Shown: piece by piece, positions 31,901-43,471 of the stretch | How the letters are laid out: each line of letters opens with the position of its first letter | Numbering within the stretch: position 1 is the first letter of the stretch | DNA from: Hymenopellis radicata | Lineage: Eukaryota; Basidiomycota; Agaricomycetes; Agaricales; Physalacriaceae | DNA: 64,000 bases | Direction of reading: 5' to 3' | NCBI GenBank assembly: GCA_015501595.1 | Contig: JADNRX010000107.1 | Coordinates: 62,001 to 126,000, forward strand | Program-made: the position numbers and the translations under genes | Notes under the pieces: model-generated | Seen by the model: only the letters and a program-made list of their open reading frames with translations | Database searches by the model: none | What the model was told of the DNA's origin: nothing

Positions 31901-33473
31901 TGCTGGACTTCATGGATTGTATTTGTACTTTGGCCTATAAAATCTCACACGGTTTCCATCGTTTCCAGGATCGAAGTCACATCGTTTCCACCTCAGTCTG
32001 ACTCATCGTGAGTTCCTTCCGCTTTTCGCTCTCTATATCACTGGGCTGATGGTTGATGGCCACTCAGGACGCGCACGGGGAGACGTGCTCCTCCAAAGAC
32101 CACAGGTACTCGGCTGTTGTCAGAGAATTACCAGAAAAGTCGTGTTCGTGCGGAGAGCAAGCCCGCAGGTCTCTTTCAGCCTACGCGACATGATCTGATG
32201 ATCTAGCGACAGACACCTCGAGCAGCAAACGTTACATGAGTCTTCTCCTGAATATCAATCAAACTTATGCCAACAGTTTTAACGGTCTCAGCGCTTGAGA
32301 CGACGCCCAGCTCCAGAGAGTTCGATGGTGAGTGGCTTTGTCGTGGTAGACGACAATGATGAAAGCCATTCTAAATTCTGAGGACGAGTGGGTCGTTAAT
32401 TGGGTCATAAGTGCTTAGTATCAGTGATATCTAGTACCGGGAGGAAGTTTTTTTTTTCTGTCTGCCACTCGAGGAAGCACGTGACGGATGACCCTTTTCA
32501 GGACACGCGTTTCTCCTCTCTTAGCGCGTCCATCACCATCAACTTCGGGTTGCTCTGACTTTCCTTGTCTCCAAGCTACTTGACAGCAAGGATGGTACCA
32601 ATATTTCTATTTGAGCTCCGACACACCATGGCTGGGAATTCGGCGACTCAGAGCGAAGTGACACAACTTGGCCGTCGGAACTCGGAGGACGAGGCCCCAC
32701 CAGTCGAACAGGGCCAATCACCCAATCTCAAACTACAATTCTCGAGTCTACTCTTGACCGTTGTAGGTGGTCACAGCCACTGAGCTGGTCGTATGTCAGG
32801 CCGAACTTACTAGTCGCCCAAGGCAAAGGAAACAAAACTGCTTCATTAACGCGCAGTGATTACCGGGAGGCTTCTGCCCGTCCGGGTTTTCTCGGGTTTC
32901 GCCGTTTCTGCAGCGTGTGTTGGTCTCCTTCCCAGGTGCTCCGAATTTCACTAGTAGGCCAGAGTCGCCGTGCGTTCGTTCTCCAAGTTCTCGATTTCTA
33001 TGTGGCTATTGATACCCCCCCGGCATGACTCAGTTGCATGGAGACGTGCGCCGGACCGGTGACAGGTGCCACAGACTGCTACTTAAGAGAAAGTTGAAGG
33101 TATCAAAGAGCCCGACTGGGAGGTGAAAATTTCTTGTTGGGATCCATTGCTCAACCAGAGTTCCTTCCGTTTTCTTTAGGACGGGAGTACATAGACCTTT
33201 TTGGACACTTCCCAACGGGTAAAGGCAGCGAGCGCGCTTGATGCAAGTTGTGAGATATACTTCATTCTTTCCGGTGTGCAACGCTCTGATGTTCCGATGA
33301 CAGACATGATGAATATTCAGAACTGCAATTCAACATGTCGAATACACGCTTCTGGGCTCCTCGGATATCTACATGATCATCAGAGATCCTCTAGCGCATC
33401 ATGTTTATAGGCTTGCTGAAGTACGGTATGTGATTTCCTCGCCCCGGAGACGAGACCCAGCTTCCAATTTTCG
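31901..33473. other. No gene recognised between the two membrane-protein paralogs
   Basis: Short open frames only. It holds the 3' region of the first paralog and a possible promoter of the second. A run of nine or more T lies near 32450. Confidence 0.4.
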
Positions 33474-34470
33474 ATGTCGAACTCCTTCGTCCTCGTCGAT
33501 GATGCCGATGTCAGGCTCAAATACTCTAAGGGCGACTGGACCCCGAGCGGGAACTCCAATGAATATAACAGCACTACCCACGGGACGTACAACGCCGGGG
33601 CAACAATGAGCTTCGTATTTAATGGTTCAGTGGCTTGACATTTCTTCTCCTGCTCGTTACTCACGCATCATCATCATAGGCACTATGGTCAAAGTATACG
33701 GGACTATTATTTCCAAAGATGGTCCCAATGCGCCCGACCCTGTATCCACGTATACTGTCGACGGAGGCGGCAGTACGACCTTTGCGCCTGTAACACTTCC
33801 CAGCGTGCAGTATAGACAACTCCACTTCCACTCAGCGGACCTGCAGCCTGGGGAACACACCCTTGTGATGGAGTCCGTAGCCCCGGACGCTGGCATTTGG
33901 CTGGATTATCTGTTGTATCTGCCGCTCGCAGGCGATAAGCCCGACGGCGTCGTGGTCAACGAAACGCAGAGTTTCAGTGGTTCCACTGCGACTATCACGC
34001 TATTGACGAGCGCCACTGCCTCGGGCGATATAGCATTGACAGGCAGTATTACCCCGACGGGTCCTTCGATGGCAAGGAATACTACTGGAGCACAAGGAGG
34101 TGCGGGCACAGCCTCCGACTCCTCCGCTTCGAAGAAAATGCATTCCATCATTGTTGGCGTCACTGTAGGCGGGACGGCTGCAGTGCTTCTTGTCGCCTGT
34201 TTAGTCGGCGTGTTGTATTACTGAAAGAGGCGCCGCCTACTAAGGCAACGAGTGTCCCCTGGACATATCCAAACTCGTTCGATGACTCCATTCTTGGAAC
34301 AATCTCCAAGTAAGTACTACATCTCTTTCGTCAAGTGTGGATCTTTATTCTTATAATCACCAAGGTGTGTCCCCGATAACATTGAAATGGTCGCCTGTTA
34401 CAGCTAGTCTGTCGTCCTTTTCGAGTTCGAGGGGACCGGAGGAACGTCCGCCTGCTTATCAGCAGTGATG
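33474..34470 (+). CDS. Membrane-protein paralog 2 with a stop just after the membrane segment
   Basis: Exon 1, 33474-33624, begins MSNSFVLVDDADVRLKYSKG and ends FVFNG. The intron 33625-33679 sits in the same place and phase as in paralog 1. Exon 2 reads TMVKVYGTIISKDGPNAPDP, FHSADLQPGEHTLVMES and IWLDYLLYLPL, a Ser/Thr/Gly linker, then the membrane segment SIIVGVTVGGTAAVLLVACL followed by VGVLYY and a TGA stop (34222-34224). Beyond the stop the frame still reads like the family's cytosolic tail (KRRRLLRQRVSPGHIQTRSM), with a normal-looking intron near 34313-34365 and an end near PPAYQQ at 34466. So either the gene lost its tail by one nonsense mutation and makes a tail-less protein, or it is a young pseudogene. 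Confidence 0.7.
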
Positions 34471-36010
34471 ATGCCCATGGTTTCTAATGTTCGAAACTAG
34501 GACTTTTTTAAAAATGGACATTCGATGTTACACTGTATATATACTGTCAATGGTACTAGGAGACTTTGTTATGTCTGTACTTCGGAGTTCTAGTTTCAGC
34601 CTAAAGAGTCGTCGCATATTGTACTTGGGGTAAGCATTGAGACTCACACCATACCGCAGTCACAGTGAGACGGTTTCAATCCTCCTGGGCAATGGCTTGA
34701 GATTATTGAGTGTCCGTGAAGACCGTTTAGGCTCTACTCTCCTCGGGTGTAGCGGAAGCTGGACGCTTTGGTGCACCCCACGTGATCGCGTTCCTCCTTC
34801 TGTTCTCCCGCCATCACCAAAGCTCGATATCGTTCGCTAGCCACCCTTGCGACAGCAGCAGCCAAGATAGAATAGTGCCCTGGCCTTCCTTCCGGCAAAA
34901 CAACGGACTATGTAGACGTCCTCCAATCAATGATACACCCAAAATCCGAGTCGACGAAAACAGTAAAGTGTGTATGGGCAGCTTTTCTGCATGTCGCGTT
35001 GTCTAACAGGCTACTTCGAAGCTGTTTGAAGGCCGGGTGTCGCTGGGGTTCGACTGACTACAGATTGTCGGATGGCAACTGGTACATCCTCGGTCCGACA
35101 CAACGTTTTCATGGAGCCTCAACGTCCATTTGCTTTAAAGCCACATATGCGGCCACCGCATCTTTCTATTAAACAATGGGAGGCACGTCGTGAAGGAAAA
35201 CTTTTAGGACGTTTCTTCATTTGTCGGCGATGGTCCGAAGCTCATGTTTGCTAATTGCGCCTCATATCATTCCTTGCGGTCCAAAGAAACGCAGCTACGG
35301 ATCCCGCCCATACACGTTTCCCCCGCATACCATCGGAAACCACAACGCATATATTTACGCCAAAGCTTCTGGCGTGGACCAAAATCGTTACGAGCATCCA
35401 CGACCTTTCTTCATATGCATCATGCCGTTGGAAGAATCAATGGCAACAACACCTCACCAAACTACATGTTTGCTCTAGAGGCGCCAGGGTAAGACAATAG
35501 CCCTCATTTCCAGTGTTTCCGTCGACAGGCACACGACGTCCTCGCCGCCGAACTACCCATCCTCTACCTCGTCATCGTCACGCTCCACGATGGCACGAAG
35601 TCATGAGGCGCTACTCGCAGGTATGCTCGTTGACCATGAACTTGCAGTTCGTCGAGCTACACGCGCCGTTGGGAGATCCGTTCCAGCTCCTCAACGACGA
35701 GCTCATCGCGCAGGGCTGCTCGCATATATCAACGCCCCAGATAAGCGTCGACACACATAGGTATCATCTTCTTCACTCGACCGAGGCCTCCTTCAAGAGG
35801 AAGCGAACCGTCTGGTCGATCCACCACCGCGTCAAGTACGATGAATGACGCTAGAGCAGTAGATGACCATGGGAGGCTACCTGAAATGCCCTCCTGCGCT
35901 CGTCAGGAAGCGCAAGGTAATTCCATGCATAAACTCAGATGATCATATAGATAGTTTGGTATGATAGCAATTTGAAAGCAATACGAAAGCCTGCAGATAA
36001 TATGTGAAAT
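34471..36010. other. No gene recognised
   Basis: Several overlapping plus-strand frames (34930-35172, 35221-35500, 35513-35848) hint at a decayed coding region, but none shows a family signature I can name. 35513-35848 ends SFKRKRTVWSIHHRVKYDE. I do not annotate a gene here. Confidence 0.35.
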
Positions 36011-36890
36011 CTAGAGGATGCGCCCAATGGCAGTTGCAATCTTCGCTTTCCGACGAGCTAATGTGTTTGCCCCAGCGAGGACTGGCAGATTCGGAAAGTA
36101 GCCAGCATAATAGCCATATGACTCGGGTAGGGTGAGTGCTTGAAGGGCAGCAATGCTGTTCAAAGGGGGAAGAGCGATATTGCCCTGTAATGAAGTCAGA
36201 TATCTCGCTCTTATTGATAGTGCAGGTATGACATACGGTGTTGGGCACATTGACTAGCAACCCCCAAGGTCTGCGCCCATCAGGGAATGGGACCTCGTAG
36301 AAAGGGCCGTTATCGTCAACCAAAAATTCAGAGTTGCGATCCTAAATGGCCTTTGGTGAATGGTGGAACAAGGCGAATGATGAAGATAACGTACTTGGCC
36401 ATCCCGAATCATGAGGGTGGTAACATCGCGTTTTAGTACAGTAAGATCGCCTTGCACGCGATTAACGAATGGTTGGAAGTGTTGATTGTTCCAGGCCTGG
36501 AACCATGGCGCTACGGGGATTGGTCAGAACCAAAACAAAGCTTTTAGGAAGAGGCTTTTAACGTACGGGTTCCAGCAATCCCGAGAGACTGCTCAGTAAC
36601 TACATGCTCATACTGGACGCAGGCAACCAAAGCGTCATCACTCACGAACTCGGGCGACTGGGGTGCGTGAGCTTTCCCTGTAGCAGAAAATCAGAACGGG
36701 TGCGATCTCCGACGCGTATTAACTTGCGATGCCTCTCGGCCGCCCTTCGGTGGAGCCGAACAGACTCAACAACATCTTGAGTGGTCGGTGGTTGTTGGGG
36801 AGGCGCTGGGCGTATCAGTCCGCCGTAGCTGTGTGCAGCGTCTTGTACGAGGAGCGTAATCGGGTTCGCAGGGGGCGGGATCGCGGCCAT
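36011..36890 (-). CDS. Mug135-like C-terminal domain protein (single-unit form)
   Basis: The start at 36890 gives MAAIPPPANPITLLVQDAAH. Later exons on the minus strand read APWFQAWNNQHFQPFVNRV, then GDLTVLKRDVTTLMIRDGQ, DRNSEFLVDDNGPFYEVPFP with DGRRPWGLLVNVPNT, and finally GNIALPPLNSIAALQALTL with PESYGYYAGYFPNLP and ARRKAKIATAIGRIL before a TAG at 36011-36013. The exon boundaries around 36660-36720 are uncertain; the last exons use GT/AG sites. The C-terminal LPPLN...AL...Y..YFP...R..KI..AIG pattern resembles the Mug135-type domain of fungi, named after a meiotically upregulated fission-yeast gene; I assign this from memory with limited certainty. The 50715-52233 gene is an expanded paralog. 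Molecular function unknown. Confidence 0.6.
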
Positions 36891-38123
36891 GGTAGTAGTG
36901 TTGGGAATTGTAGTTGTGTTGTGGTTGATCGTTGAAAGTTATAGCACTGTTCCACATCGGGACGTTCTCTCACGTGCCTCAGGTTTGCCGGCCTTACGGC
37001 CACATGGCCTTAACGAACGAGCATCATCTGGCCGACCTAGCCTTCAGATCTTCAGACGTAGGTGCGCCGTCGAGCTTGAAGTTGAAGCAACGCGTCAAAC
37101 GTGTCGATCACGAGATAGCCAATTAGTTTGCACAGGTATACCTCTTGACCAGCAACCACGAGCATCAACAGTGAACACCGACGCGTCCTTCGCCGCTCCC
37201 GATGCTGTAGCCATCGAAGCCCCCGACGCCGTGCACAACGGCCCAGAGGTATAAACCCTTCCCGCCTTTTCGCGTCTAGGCTCAGCGTGCTGCCTGATCT
37301 CTAGATCGTTAACGCCTCGTTGGGGCCGTACACAGCTAAGGACTCGATGGTGTCAATATCGACTGGGTAAACCTGCGTTTTCTTCCCATACATCATATTG
37401 ACCTATCACTAGGAATACCTCAAGGTGCGGGAAACCTATGCTCTCCTCCGGATTGCGGACCATGGTTAGGTCCTAATGGTTCTCCGTTGACAAACGTCTC
37501 TGCATACGCGGCACAGATGACGTCTATCAACGTTATGTGCGTATACTCGTGGATGCCGTGTCTATGCTCAGGCTTGAGCGACTCTTGTCAGCTCTTGGTC
37601 CGAATGCCCTCTTGGGTGCGTGCTTTCTTCCTTTTGTTTTGTCGTTCTTTCACGCCGTTTTAGGAAACCGATGGGGACGTCAGACCAGCTCAAGGCGGGC
37701 GCGGTCACATCATATACGAGATGTCGGGGGAATCCCGCTCGTCGCTTGTCACTCTCACTCCTGTTGGATGATACCTTTCTCGACGTCCTGGGTAATTTAC
37801 TGTCAGCCTGACGAAATGGTACGAGCAACCCTGGAGAAACTCTTGTGGAGCCACGACGATGATGGGCGGTTCCCTTTCCTCCCCTCCGGCATGTCTATTC
37901 AGAGTAACCGTTCTTCACGGAGACTCGAGAGCGAGGATAGATGGGCTGTCGGAGGGCAGTGACGGAGAAGCCGGGGAGGGGTAGACTATTGAACAAAGAG
38001 AGTTGCTCATATTGATGAACCACGGCCGCGGCGCACGTCTCCACACAGACTTCCCTCAATTCCTCCTACACTTGAGCAGTCGTTCCTCCCGGGATCTGAA
38101 TATCAGACCCACGGTGATAGTTA
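36891..38123. other. No gene recognised
   Basis: Plus-strand frames at 36889-37254 and 37537-37962 could be exons of one gene (the second reads MRILVDAVSMLRLERLLSAL and ends EDRWAVGGQ), but I find no family signature. The last part is upstream sequence of the tRNA gene. Confidence 0.35.
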
Positions 38124-38224
38124 TCGGATATGGTGTAACGGCTAACATTGCCGCCTCTCATCACGTCCTAAGTTGTGCACTTTCCTGAGCGCGGCAGCTC
38201 GGGGTTCGATTCCCCGTATCCGAA
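38124..38224 (+). tRNA. tRNA-Glu (anticodon CTC) with an intron
   Basis: The acceptor stem TCGGATA pairs with TATCCGA (38217-38223). The D-stem is GTGT/ACAT with loop AACGGCTA. The anticodon stem GCCGC pairs with GCGGC, and the loop starts CTCTCA with anticodon CTC at 38157-38159. The T-arm is CGGGG-TTCGATT-CCCCG. A 29-nt intron (38161-38189) lies one base 3' of the anticodon, the standard position for nuclear tRNA introns. Every stem is fully paired apart from one G-T pair in the D-stem. The gene reads GAG codons and has internal A and B boxes. Confidence 0.93.
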
Positions 38225-38228
38225 TGCA

Positions 38229-38234
38229 TTTTTT
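38229..38234 (+). terminator. RNA polymerase III terminator of tRNA-Glu
   Basis: A run of six T begins five bases after the discriminator base, the usual Pol III stop signal. A second run of four T follows three bases later (gcttttcc). Confidence 0.85.
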
Positions 38235-38637
38235 GCTTTTCCTCTTCGCCGCAACGTGCTGTCCAGGTCGTAGCAGACTCCAGAGTACGCCGGACTTGAC
38301 ATCGATTGTCTCGGCTTAATGGTATTTCTGCTAGTGGTACGAGCTGGGCAAGGTCTTTAAGGTAGTTCAGAAAAACGCGGGTCGTCCTCCAAGACCGTTC
38401 ATATCCCCTCTGCGCATAGTGATCTCACCAACTTTTTAGGTTATCTAGGAGGGACTGATAATCATGAGTGATACACGAACTTGATGAAGACGCGAAGTGC
38501 AGTGCCGGCGCATCGGTGCGGCGCTGAGGATCGCAATGGGAAGGACATGCAGGCAAAAAGCAGTCATCTTCAATTCATAAAGTAAAATAGGAACTCGTCG
38601 AAAAGCGCACGCCATCTGGGAACAAAGCCTTGTTTAT

Positions 38638-38947
38638 TTAACATCCGTGCGAACCTGAACGGCATAGATAAGTGATAGCCAGATGAAAGGGTGACAGGAT
38701 ACGTACTGCAATCGTCGCAGCAAATGAGCTGGTTGTATCCCGGGCAATAGAACTCGCGGTTCACAGCAAACACCGAGCGACCGCAGACGACGCTGCTGGC
38801 ACCGACATCGTAGCAGTAGCAGTTCTCCTTCTTCTCGAGGGCGGCCTTCATCTCGCGCTTAGTGCTGAGAGGCATCTTGGGGCTGGCGTTAACGCTGACG
38901 CTGACGACGGTGAGGACGAGGGTAGTAAAAATGGTTCGGAAGTGCAT
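38638..38947 (-). CDS. Small cysteine-rich secreted protein (85 aa, 8 Cys)
   Basis: Exon 1 is 38707-38947 and exon 2 is 38638-38654. The 52-nt intron has GTACGT...TTCAG ends and phase 1. The protein begins MHFRTIFTTLVLTVVSVSVN, a signal peptide probably cut after VNA. The mature chain has NCYCYD, VVCGRS, FYCPGY, ICCDDC and ends SSHGC. This gives eight cysteines in an even pattern, suggesting four disulfides and an extracellular, stable fold. The second exon encodes only five residues, including the eighth cysteine. Reading through the intron would instead give 125 residues with no extra cysteine, which argues for the spliced form. It sits about 600 bp downstream of a beta-trefoil gene on the same strand, as in the duplicate at 26 kb. 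No known effector family is recognised. Confidence 0.8.
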
Positions 38948-39579
38948 CTAAACAAACGTGTAGGTCAATTAGCTGGATAACTTGATGGGCAGAGCGCCGG
39001 AGTAGTACCTCGAAAAAATGGGATAGGGAGAATAAAACTGGGTCTGAGCAAAGGATTAAAGTGTGAGAGAAGCAAAGTGGGAATGCTGAGGTCAGAGGGA
39101 AGATTCAACGTGTTCTTGTAGGTCATCGCTGCGTTATTTTTGGATCGGAGCGTGTTTGGAGCATCTTCGTTTGACAAAGAGTAACGACTTTCCGTAGAGT
39201 GCGCAGAACAAGTTTACGAGGGAGCTCTCCGTCGGAGGCGGGAAGGATGGCGATACGCAGCTGTGCTGTGCCCGACCCGGTTTCAAGCTCAAGTGTCGGG
39301 TAGTCCTCGTACAGCGGACCAGACAGATCAGCGGCGGAGAGCGTTGAATAGATAGAGAACACACATCGGAGTGGCAAGTGGGTCACAGATAAGTTGGCCC
39401 GTAAGATGAAGCGTACTGATGATGCATTGAAAGTTGAAATGCGAGTCGGGATTCACAACGTGAGGGCACTGGCAGGTTTAGATCCTTCGGATTAGCGCGA
39501 TGCACATCACATTGATATCGGACGAAAGTACAGCAGCAAAACAGCATATTGGCAATGAGCTCGTTCCCTAAGCAGGAAT

Positions 39580-40160
39580 CTACTTCTTCGTGAAGGTCCA
39601 CTGGGACCGCTTATCAGTCTTGGCGCTAAGGGTGACCTGTAAAGCTCTCCGTTCGGTTTATGATCGTATACGTATACCAGAGGAAACGTACGAGGGTCCC
39701 CGATTCTCCGCTTGACAGACTCCAGTAGTATCTGCTGCCGGTGGTGCTGATCCTATGAAAGCGCAAACCCGTAAGTGAAGCTCCAGAATTGGGTAGAAAG
39801 CATCCACCAACGTGTAAACGTCTGACGTGTTGGTTTCCTTGATAACCCACTGCTGATTCCTACCGGGCCGACCCTCGACGACGTCGCCTTCGTCAGCACC
39901 GTCACCGCTGTAGGCGTCGGTGGCTGTTCCGAAGTTCACAATCGTGTAGCGTTTGTTGCTGAGCTCGGTGACGTTCCACTGTTCGCGCCCGTCAGTAGGA
40001 GGAAATAGATGGAAGACATCAGTCTGCTTACTCGAGAGTGATTCTTCAGGTCAAAACTGTCGGCTGTGACGGGCGTCGCTGTATTTCCATCCTCGAGGAT
40101 CGCGACGTTGCCGTATTGGACGTTGGTGATAACGTACTTTCCTGTTTCGACGGGAGACAT
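39580..40160 (-). CDS. Beta-trefoil protein, I66 inhibitor/CCL2-like lectin family (137 aa)
   Basis: Exons 40032-40160, 39812-39978, 39692-39752 and 39580-39636 have GT/AG introns and closing phases. The protein runs MSPVETGKYVITNVQYGN, ILEDGNTATPVTADSFD, WNVTELSNKRYTIVNFGT, a DAYSGDGADEGDVV loop, QQWVIKETNTSDVYT, ISTTGSRYYWSLSSGES and SQWTFTKK at the end. Three repeats, each with a G-Y/T hydrophobic start and a QW near the end, are the beta-trefoil hallmark. The length (about 15 kDa) fits mushroom serine-protease inhibitors of MEROPS family I66 and CCL2-type lectins; which activity applies cannot be told. No signal peptide, as usual for these cytosolic defence proteins. This is the intact partner of the broken copy at 26858-27688. 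Confidence 0.8.
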
Positions 40161-41203
40161 CTTCTACTAAGGATGGGATGTCAAGCATTACAGTGCACCC
40201 ACGTTTATATTGCGAGGCTACGACAGGTGGGGTAAGAATATTTGAACATGCTTGATGACGGAAAGATGCAAGGCCGGATTGGTGCCGAATGCGTTCCATT
40301 TCTATCGCTATTCCAGGCGCTAGCGGGACGTCACAAGAAGGACGATGCAAAACAGGATACATACTTAATTTGTAGGCCTTGGCGCTCATAGCTGATCATT
40401 CATTCAACAGGATCAGAGACCGGAGATGGCAGCTAGAATGGGCGCCCTTAGGAGATGGAATGACGTTAATGTGGATCTTGGTGATCTCCGGACAGAAAGA
40501 GAGTCGACTACGACACAGAGGTATCTGAAGAAATGTCCACGATAAATCAGATATGTAGCTTCAATTGTACTGGCGCCACCTTGAGCGCCCAATGGGGATT
40601 GGGGACCATGTTTGGCGCTGCCTATCATATACAGACGGTTAAAATCAGATTAAATTACCGACCGTGTTGAAGCATTTATGTATCTTGAACTTGACAGCGG
40701 AGGTGGAAGACGACCAAAAGACGATCGAGGTTGGGAGCATCACGACCACGTGGCGTACATTAGGGCCGGCTCACTGAAAGTGTAGCTTGTCTTCATTCCT
40801 TCAGGATGTACGATTCCGAAAGGACATCTAGTACGCTCACAGCCCATTCACGGTCAGCATTCAATGACTGCTATACACGTGGAACCGGCCGTTGCCCTGG
40901 GAAACGTCCTTGGTCGTCCATTCGACCGCCACTTACGTTTGAACTGATTGCTTCTAAAAAACTTCTTCGTCGTGCCCTTCCAAGTCCCCAGAAAGACACG
41001 GTAAGAAGAACACATACACGCTCTTTTTCTGATGTTGGCTGTAGCTGAAAAATTTTAAGTGAATCCCGGGCTCACTGGATCGACTATTTTGTCAACTCCA
41101 CTGAGGACATCCGAGCGGATATTTGGAAAGGTATGCCCCCGCTACGATCTATGCTGCTATTTTCTCTAATGTTCCATCCACAGAAAGTTAATCTTCTCTC
41201 GCA
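40161..41203. other. Upstream part of the segmental duplication and promoter region of the F-box gene
   Basis: 40161-40880 matches 27689-28460 (for example ggccggattggtgccgaatg, catgtacg-type and cccattcacggtcagca segments). No gene is recognised. The final 150 bp include a likely 5' untranslated intron (ggtatgcccccg...tccacag) before the F-box start codon. Confidence 0.5.
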
Positions 41204-42745
41204 ATGGAGAACGATGTCGAAATGAATTGCCTACCGGATCCGACCGCCACCTCTTCACCCCATTCCGTTTCTGTCGAAGATTTCCCCACCGAAATTCTTG
41301 TGACCTTGTTTGCCCAATGTTGCAACGCGTCTACGCCATGCATCATTAGCAGACACGAAGATCACCGCCCATGGAAACAGATACGCTCTATACTGAGACG
41401 CGTCTGCCGTCGTTGGCGGCATATCGTTGATGATTTTCCGACGCTCTGGACGGACATCCGGTTCTACTTCTCGCGGCAAGTGACCTTGGAGCAGAAGGTC
41501 GCTCTCGAGACAGCAATCCACCGCTCTAAAAACTTCCTCCTCAATGTCGAACTCCTTCTTGAATGGACGTACTCGGATCGTGACGCTGTAATTCAAAGCA
41601 GTTCGATTCTTGATAATGTCCTCTCCTTGCTCTTGTCGTCCTCGAGACGATGGAGGTCGCTGACGCTAAATGCGCAGTGCCTTCAGCCCACGACAAATGT
41701 CCTGTCGCAACTGCGTGGTAATTTGATGGGCTTAGCGGCGCTCTCTCTCCATGGCATACTGGAAGGGAATATTCCCGAGGATTGCCTGGCTATATTTTCC
41801 GACGCCCATAATCTCACCAGCCTTGAGGATGATCGCACATTTGAGCGTCCCTTGAGCATTCCTTCTGCAGGTCTTCGTAGTTTGACATGGCGAGACGGTT
41901 CTTCTGTGGACCTGATGCAGCACATCTCCATTTTATGGACACTCATGGATGCCGTCTGCTTGCAGCACCTCGAGTTTACGTGCTCTGACTTTGTCAGTGT
42001 ACGGCTGCCAACGAACATCCCCTCCGACATCATCATCCCTGACAAAGCCAAACTCCCAATCCTGCACAAAAGTGTAACATCCATCATTACCTCGCGTTGC
42101 GACGTATTGGATCTGCTGGAAGCCCCACTAGCTTCGCATGTAGAAGGGGATGAGTGGAACCTGATCCATAGTGCAGGCCTTTTGGCGTTTATTCATCGTT
42201 CGGGCTGCTTCATCACGACGCTCGTGATAACGGAGTGCACGATCGCTGGCATGTGGATGTCCAGCGATGCTGCGTTGGTGGCGGCACTTACGACGTTAAA
42301 CTCCTTAACACTGGATTACAGGAACATCGATGGCCCTTACTTTGTCGATGCGGCCGTGCGTACATGCATTTCCGAGTTTGTCGGGGCATTGTTCGTCACA
42401 CCACGCCGCAGGATCTTTCCGGACCTGAAGGACGCAGTTATCATCATCGGCGCGCGCCGACGCTATGCCCGACCCCACATGCAGACCCTAGGCAAGATGT
42501 TGGACGTTGTCCAGTCTCGCATCGGTTCTCTGAAGCGTCTCGGAATATACTGTTTTACCGACTCACCTGTTCAACTTGGCAGCTGTCCTCCACAAGCGGT
42601 CGAGGACGAAGACAATCGCGTACCCATGTTATCGGAGTCTTTGCCTCGATTCGACGCTTTGACAGCGCTTATTCACTTGTCTCCTTCTATCGTCGAAATT
42701 CAGATCAATGGTCGGTCAACATTTGTTTCTGGTTATATTGTCTGA
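41204..42745 (+). CDS. F-box-like protein (513 aa)
   Basis: A single long open frame. The N-terminus (residues 24-40: SVEDFPTEILVTLFAQC) and residues 60-90 (ILRRVCRRWRHIVDDFPTLW) form the split F-box typical of Agaricomycetes: LP-type start, hydrophobic helix, then the VCrrWr...P.LW motif. The rest has irregular leucine-rich segments (LRSLTWRDG, LQHLEFTCS, LNSLTLDYRNID, LKRLGIYCF) like degenerate leucine-rich repeats that would bind a substrate. F-box proteins link substrates to Skp1-cullin ubiquitin ligases; the substrate here is unknown. The gene stands between two beta-trefoil genes and shows no frameshift. The start codon has GCAATGG context. Confidence 0.8.
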   Translation: MENDVEMNCLPDPTATSSPHSVSVEDFPTEILVTLFAQCCNASTPCIISRHEDHRPWKQIRSILRRVCRRWRHIVDDFPTLWTDIRFYFSRQVTLEQKVALETAIHRSKNFLLNVELLLEWTYSDRDAVIQSSSILDNVLSLLLSSSRRWRSLTLNAQCLQPTTNVLSQLRGNLMGLAALSLHGILEGNIPEDCLAIFSDAHNLTSLEDDRTFERPLSIPSAGLRSLTWRDGSSVDLMQHISILWTLMDAVCLQHLEFTCSDFVSVRLPTNIPSDIIIPDKAKLPILHKSVTSIITSRCDVLDLLEAPLASHVEGDEWNLIHSAGLLAFIHRSGCFITTLVITECTIAGMWMSSDAALVAALTTLNSLTLDYRNIDGPYFVDAAVRTCISEFVGALFVTPRRRIFPDLKDAVIIIGARRRYARPHMQTLGKMLDVVQSRIGSLKRLGIYCFTDSPVQLGSCPPQAVEDEDNRVPMLSESLPRFDALTALIHLSPSIVEIQINGRSTFVSGYIV

Positions 42746-42984
42746 CTGCTCCATAGGTCAGAATATCCTTGGATAGGCTGGTTGGTGTCCCAGCCTTGTC
42801 TAGGTACCTTCGTCTTGTCGACTCGGGCTAGAAGCTCTTCTTGGGATTTGATGATGGTTGCGTTGATAATTCAAAATACACCGTTTTGAGGCTTGTCTAT
42901 CAAATGTACGATCAAGGACCCAAAGTTCTTGCAGTCTTCTGAGAGTAGAGTCCAGTTTCGAGGGGCGATTTCTTCCGAGTAAGA

Positions 42985-43215
42985 TAGTAGTTGAAGAAAA
43001 GACTCTGCTGAGCTCGAGTATAAGGAAATATGCGGGCGATGAAGCTCAGCCCGGCACGGAAGTCACCGTGACTGTGTGCACACAGGACCAGCACAGGGCC
43101 AAGAGTGGGTCATCGCGGAGACCAACGACGGCACGTACACGTAGGTTCTCTTTTCGTTTATTAGCGCCCTTTAGGTTGAATTTCCGTACAGGATCAGCAC
43201 CACCGGAACCTTACA
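42985..43215 (+). pseudogene. Fragment of a beta-trefoil gene (exons 2-3 remnants)
   Basis: On the plus strand, gggcgatgaagctcagccc, 'ggcacggaagtcacc', 'gagtgggtcatcgcggagac' and 'aacgacggcacgtacacgta' match the second exon of the genes at 44041, 48794 and 60402, followed by gatcagcaccaccggaacc from exon 3. An 11-bp insertion and other changes break the frame. Its orientation is opposite to the neighbouring intact gene at 43472-44041. Confidence 0.7.
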
Positions 43216-43471
43216 GCTCGAGAATCGAGGTAAGTGATTGCTCGTATACATGATCGTCGAGAACACCGCCTGGTCAGAATTCCGACTCTGAAGACCGCAG
43301 TGAAAAGTAAAAACAAAAATGGCATAACAAAGAGAAAAACATTACGAGTATCAACAAGGTAACCTACAGCCATCAACTGTCATTCCACTGCTCTCGCCTG
43401 AGAAAACCAACCTTTCATGCTGCCTTTACGAGTAATCGAACTTTGTTATAGTTCGTCCGGAGAGAACACAT

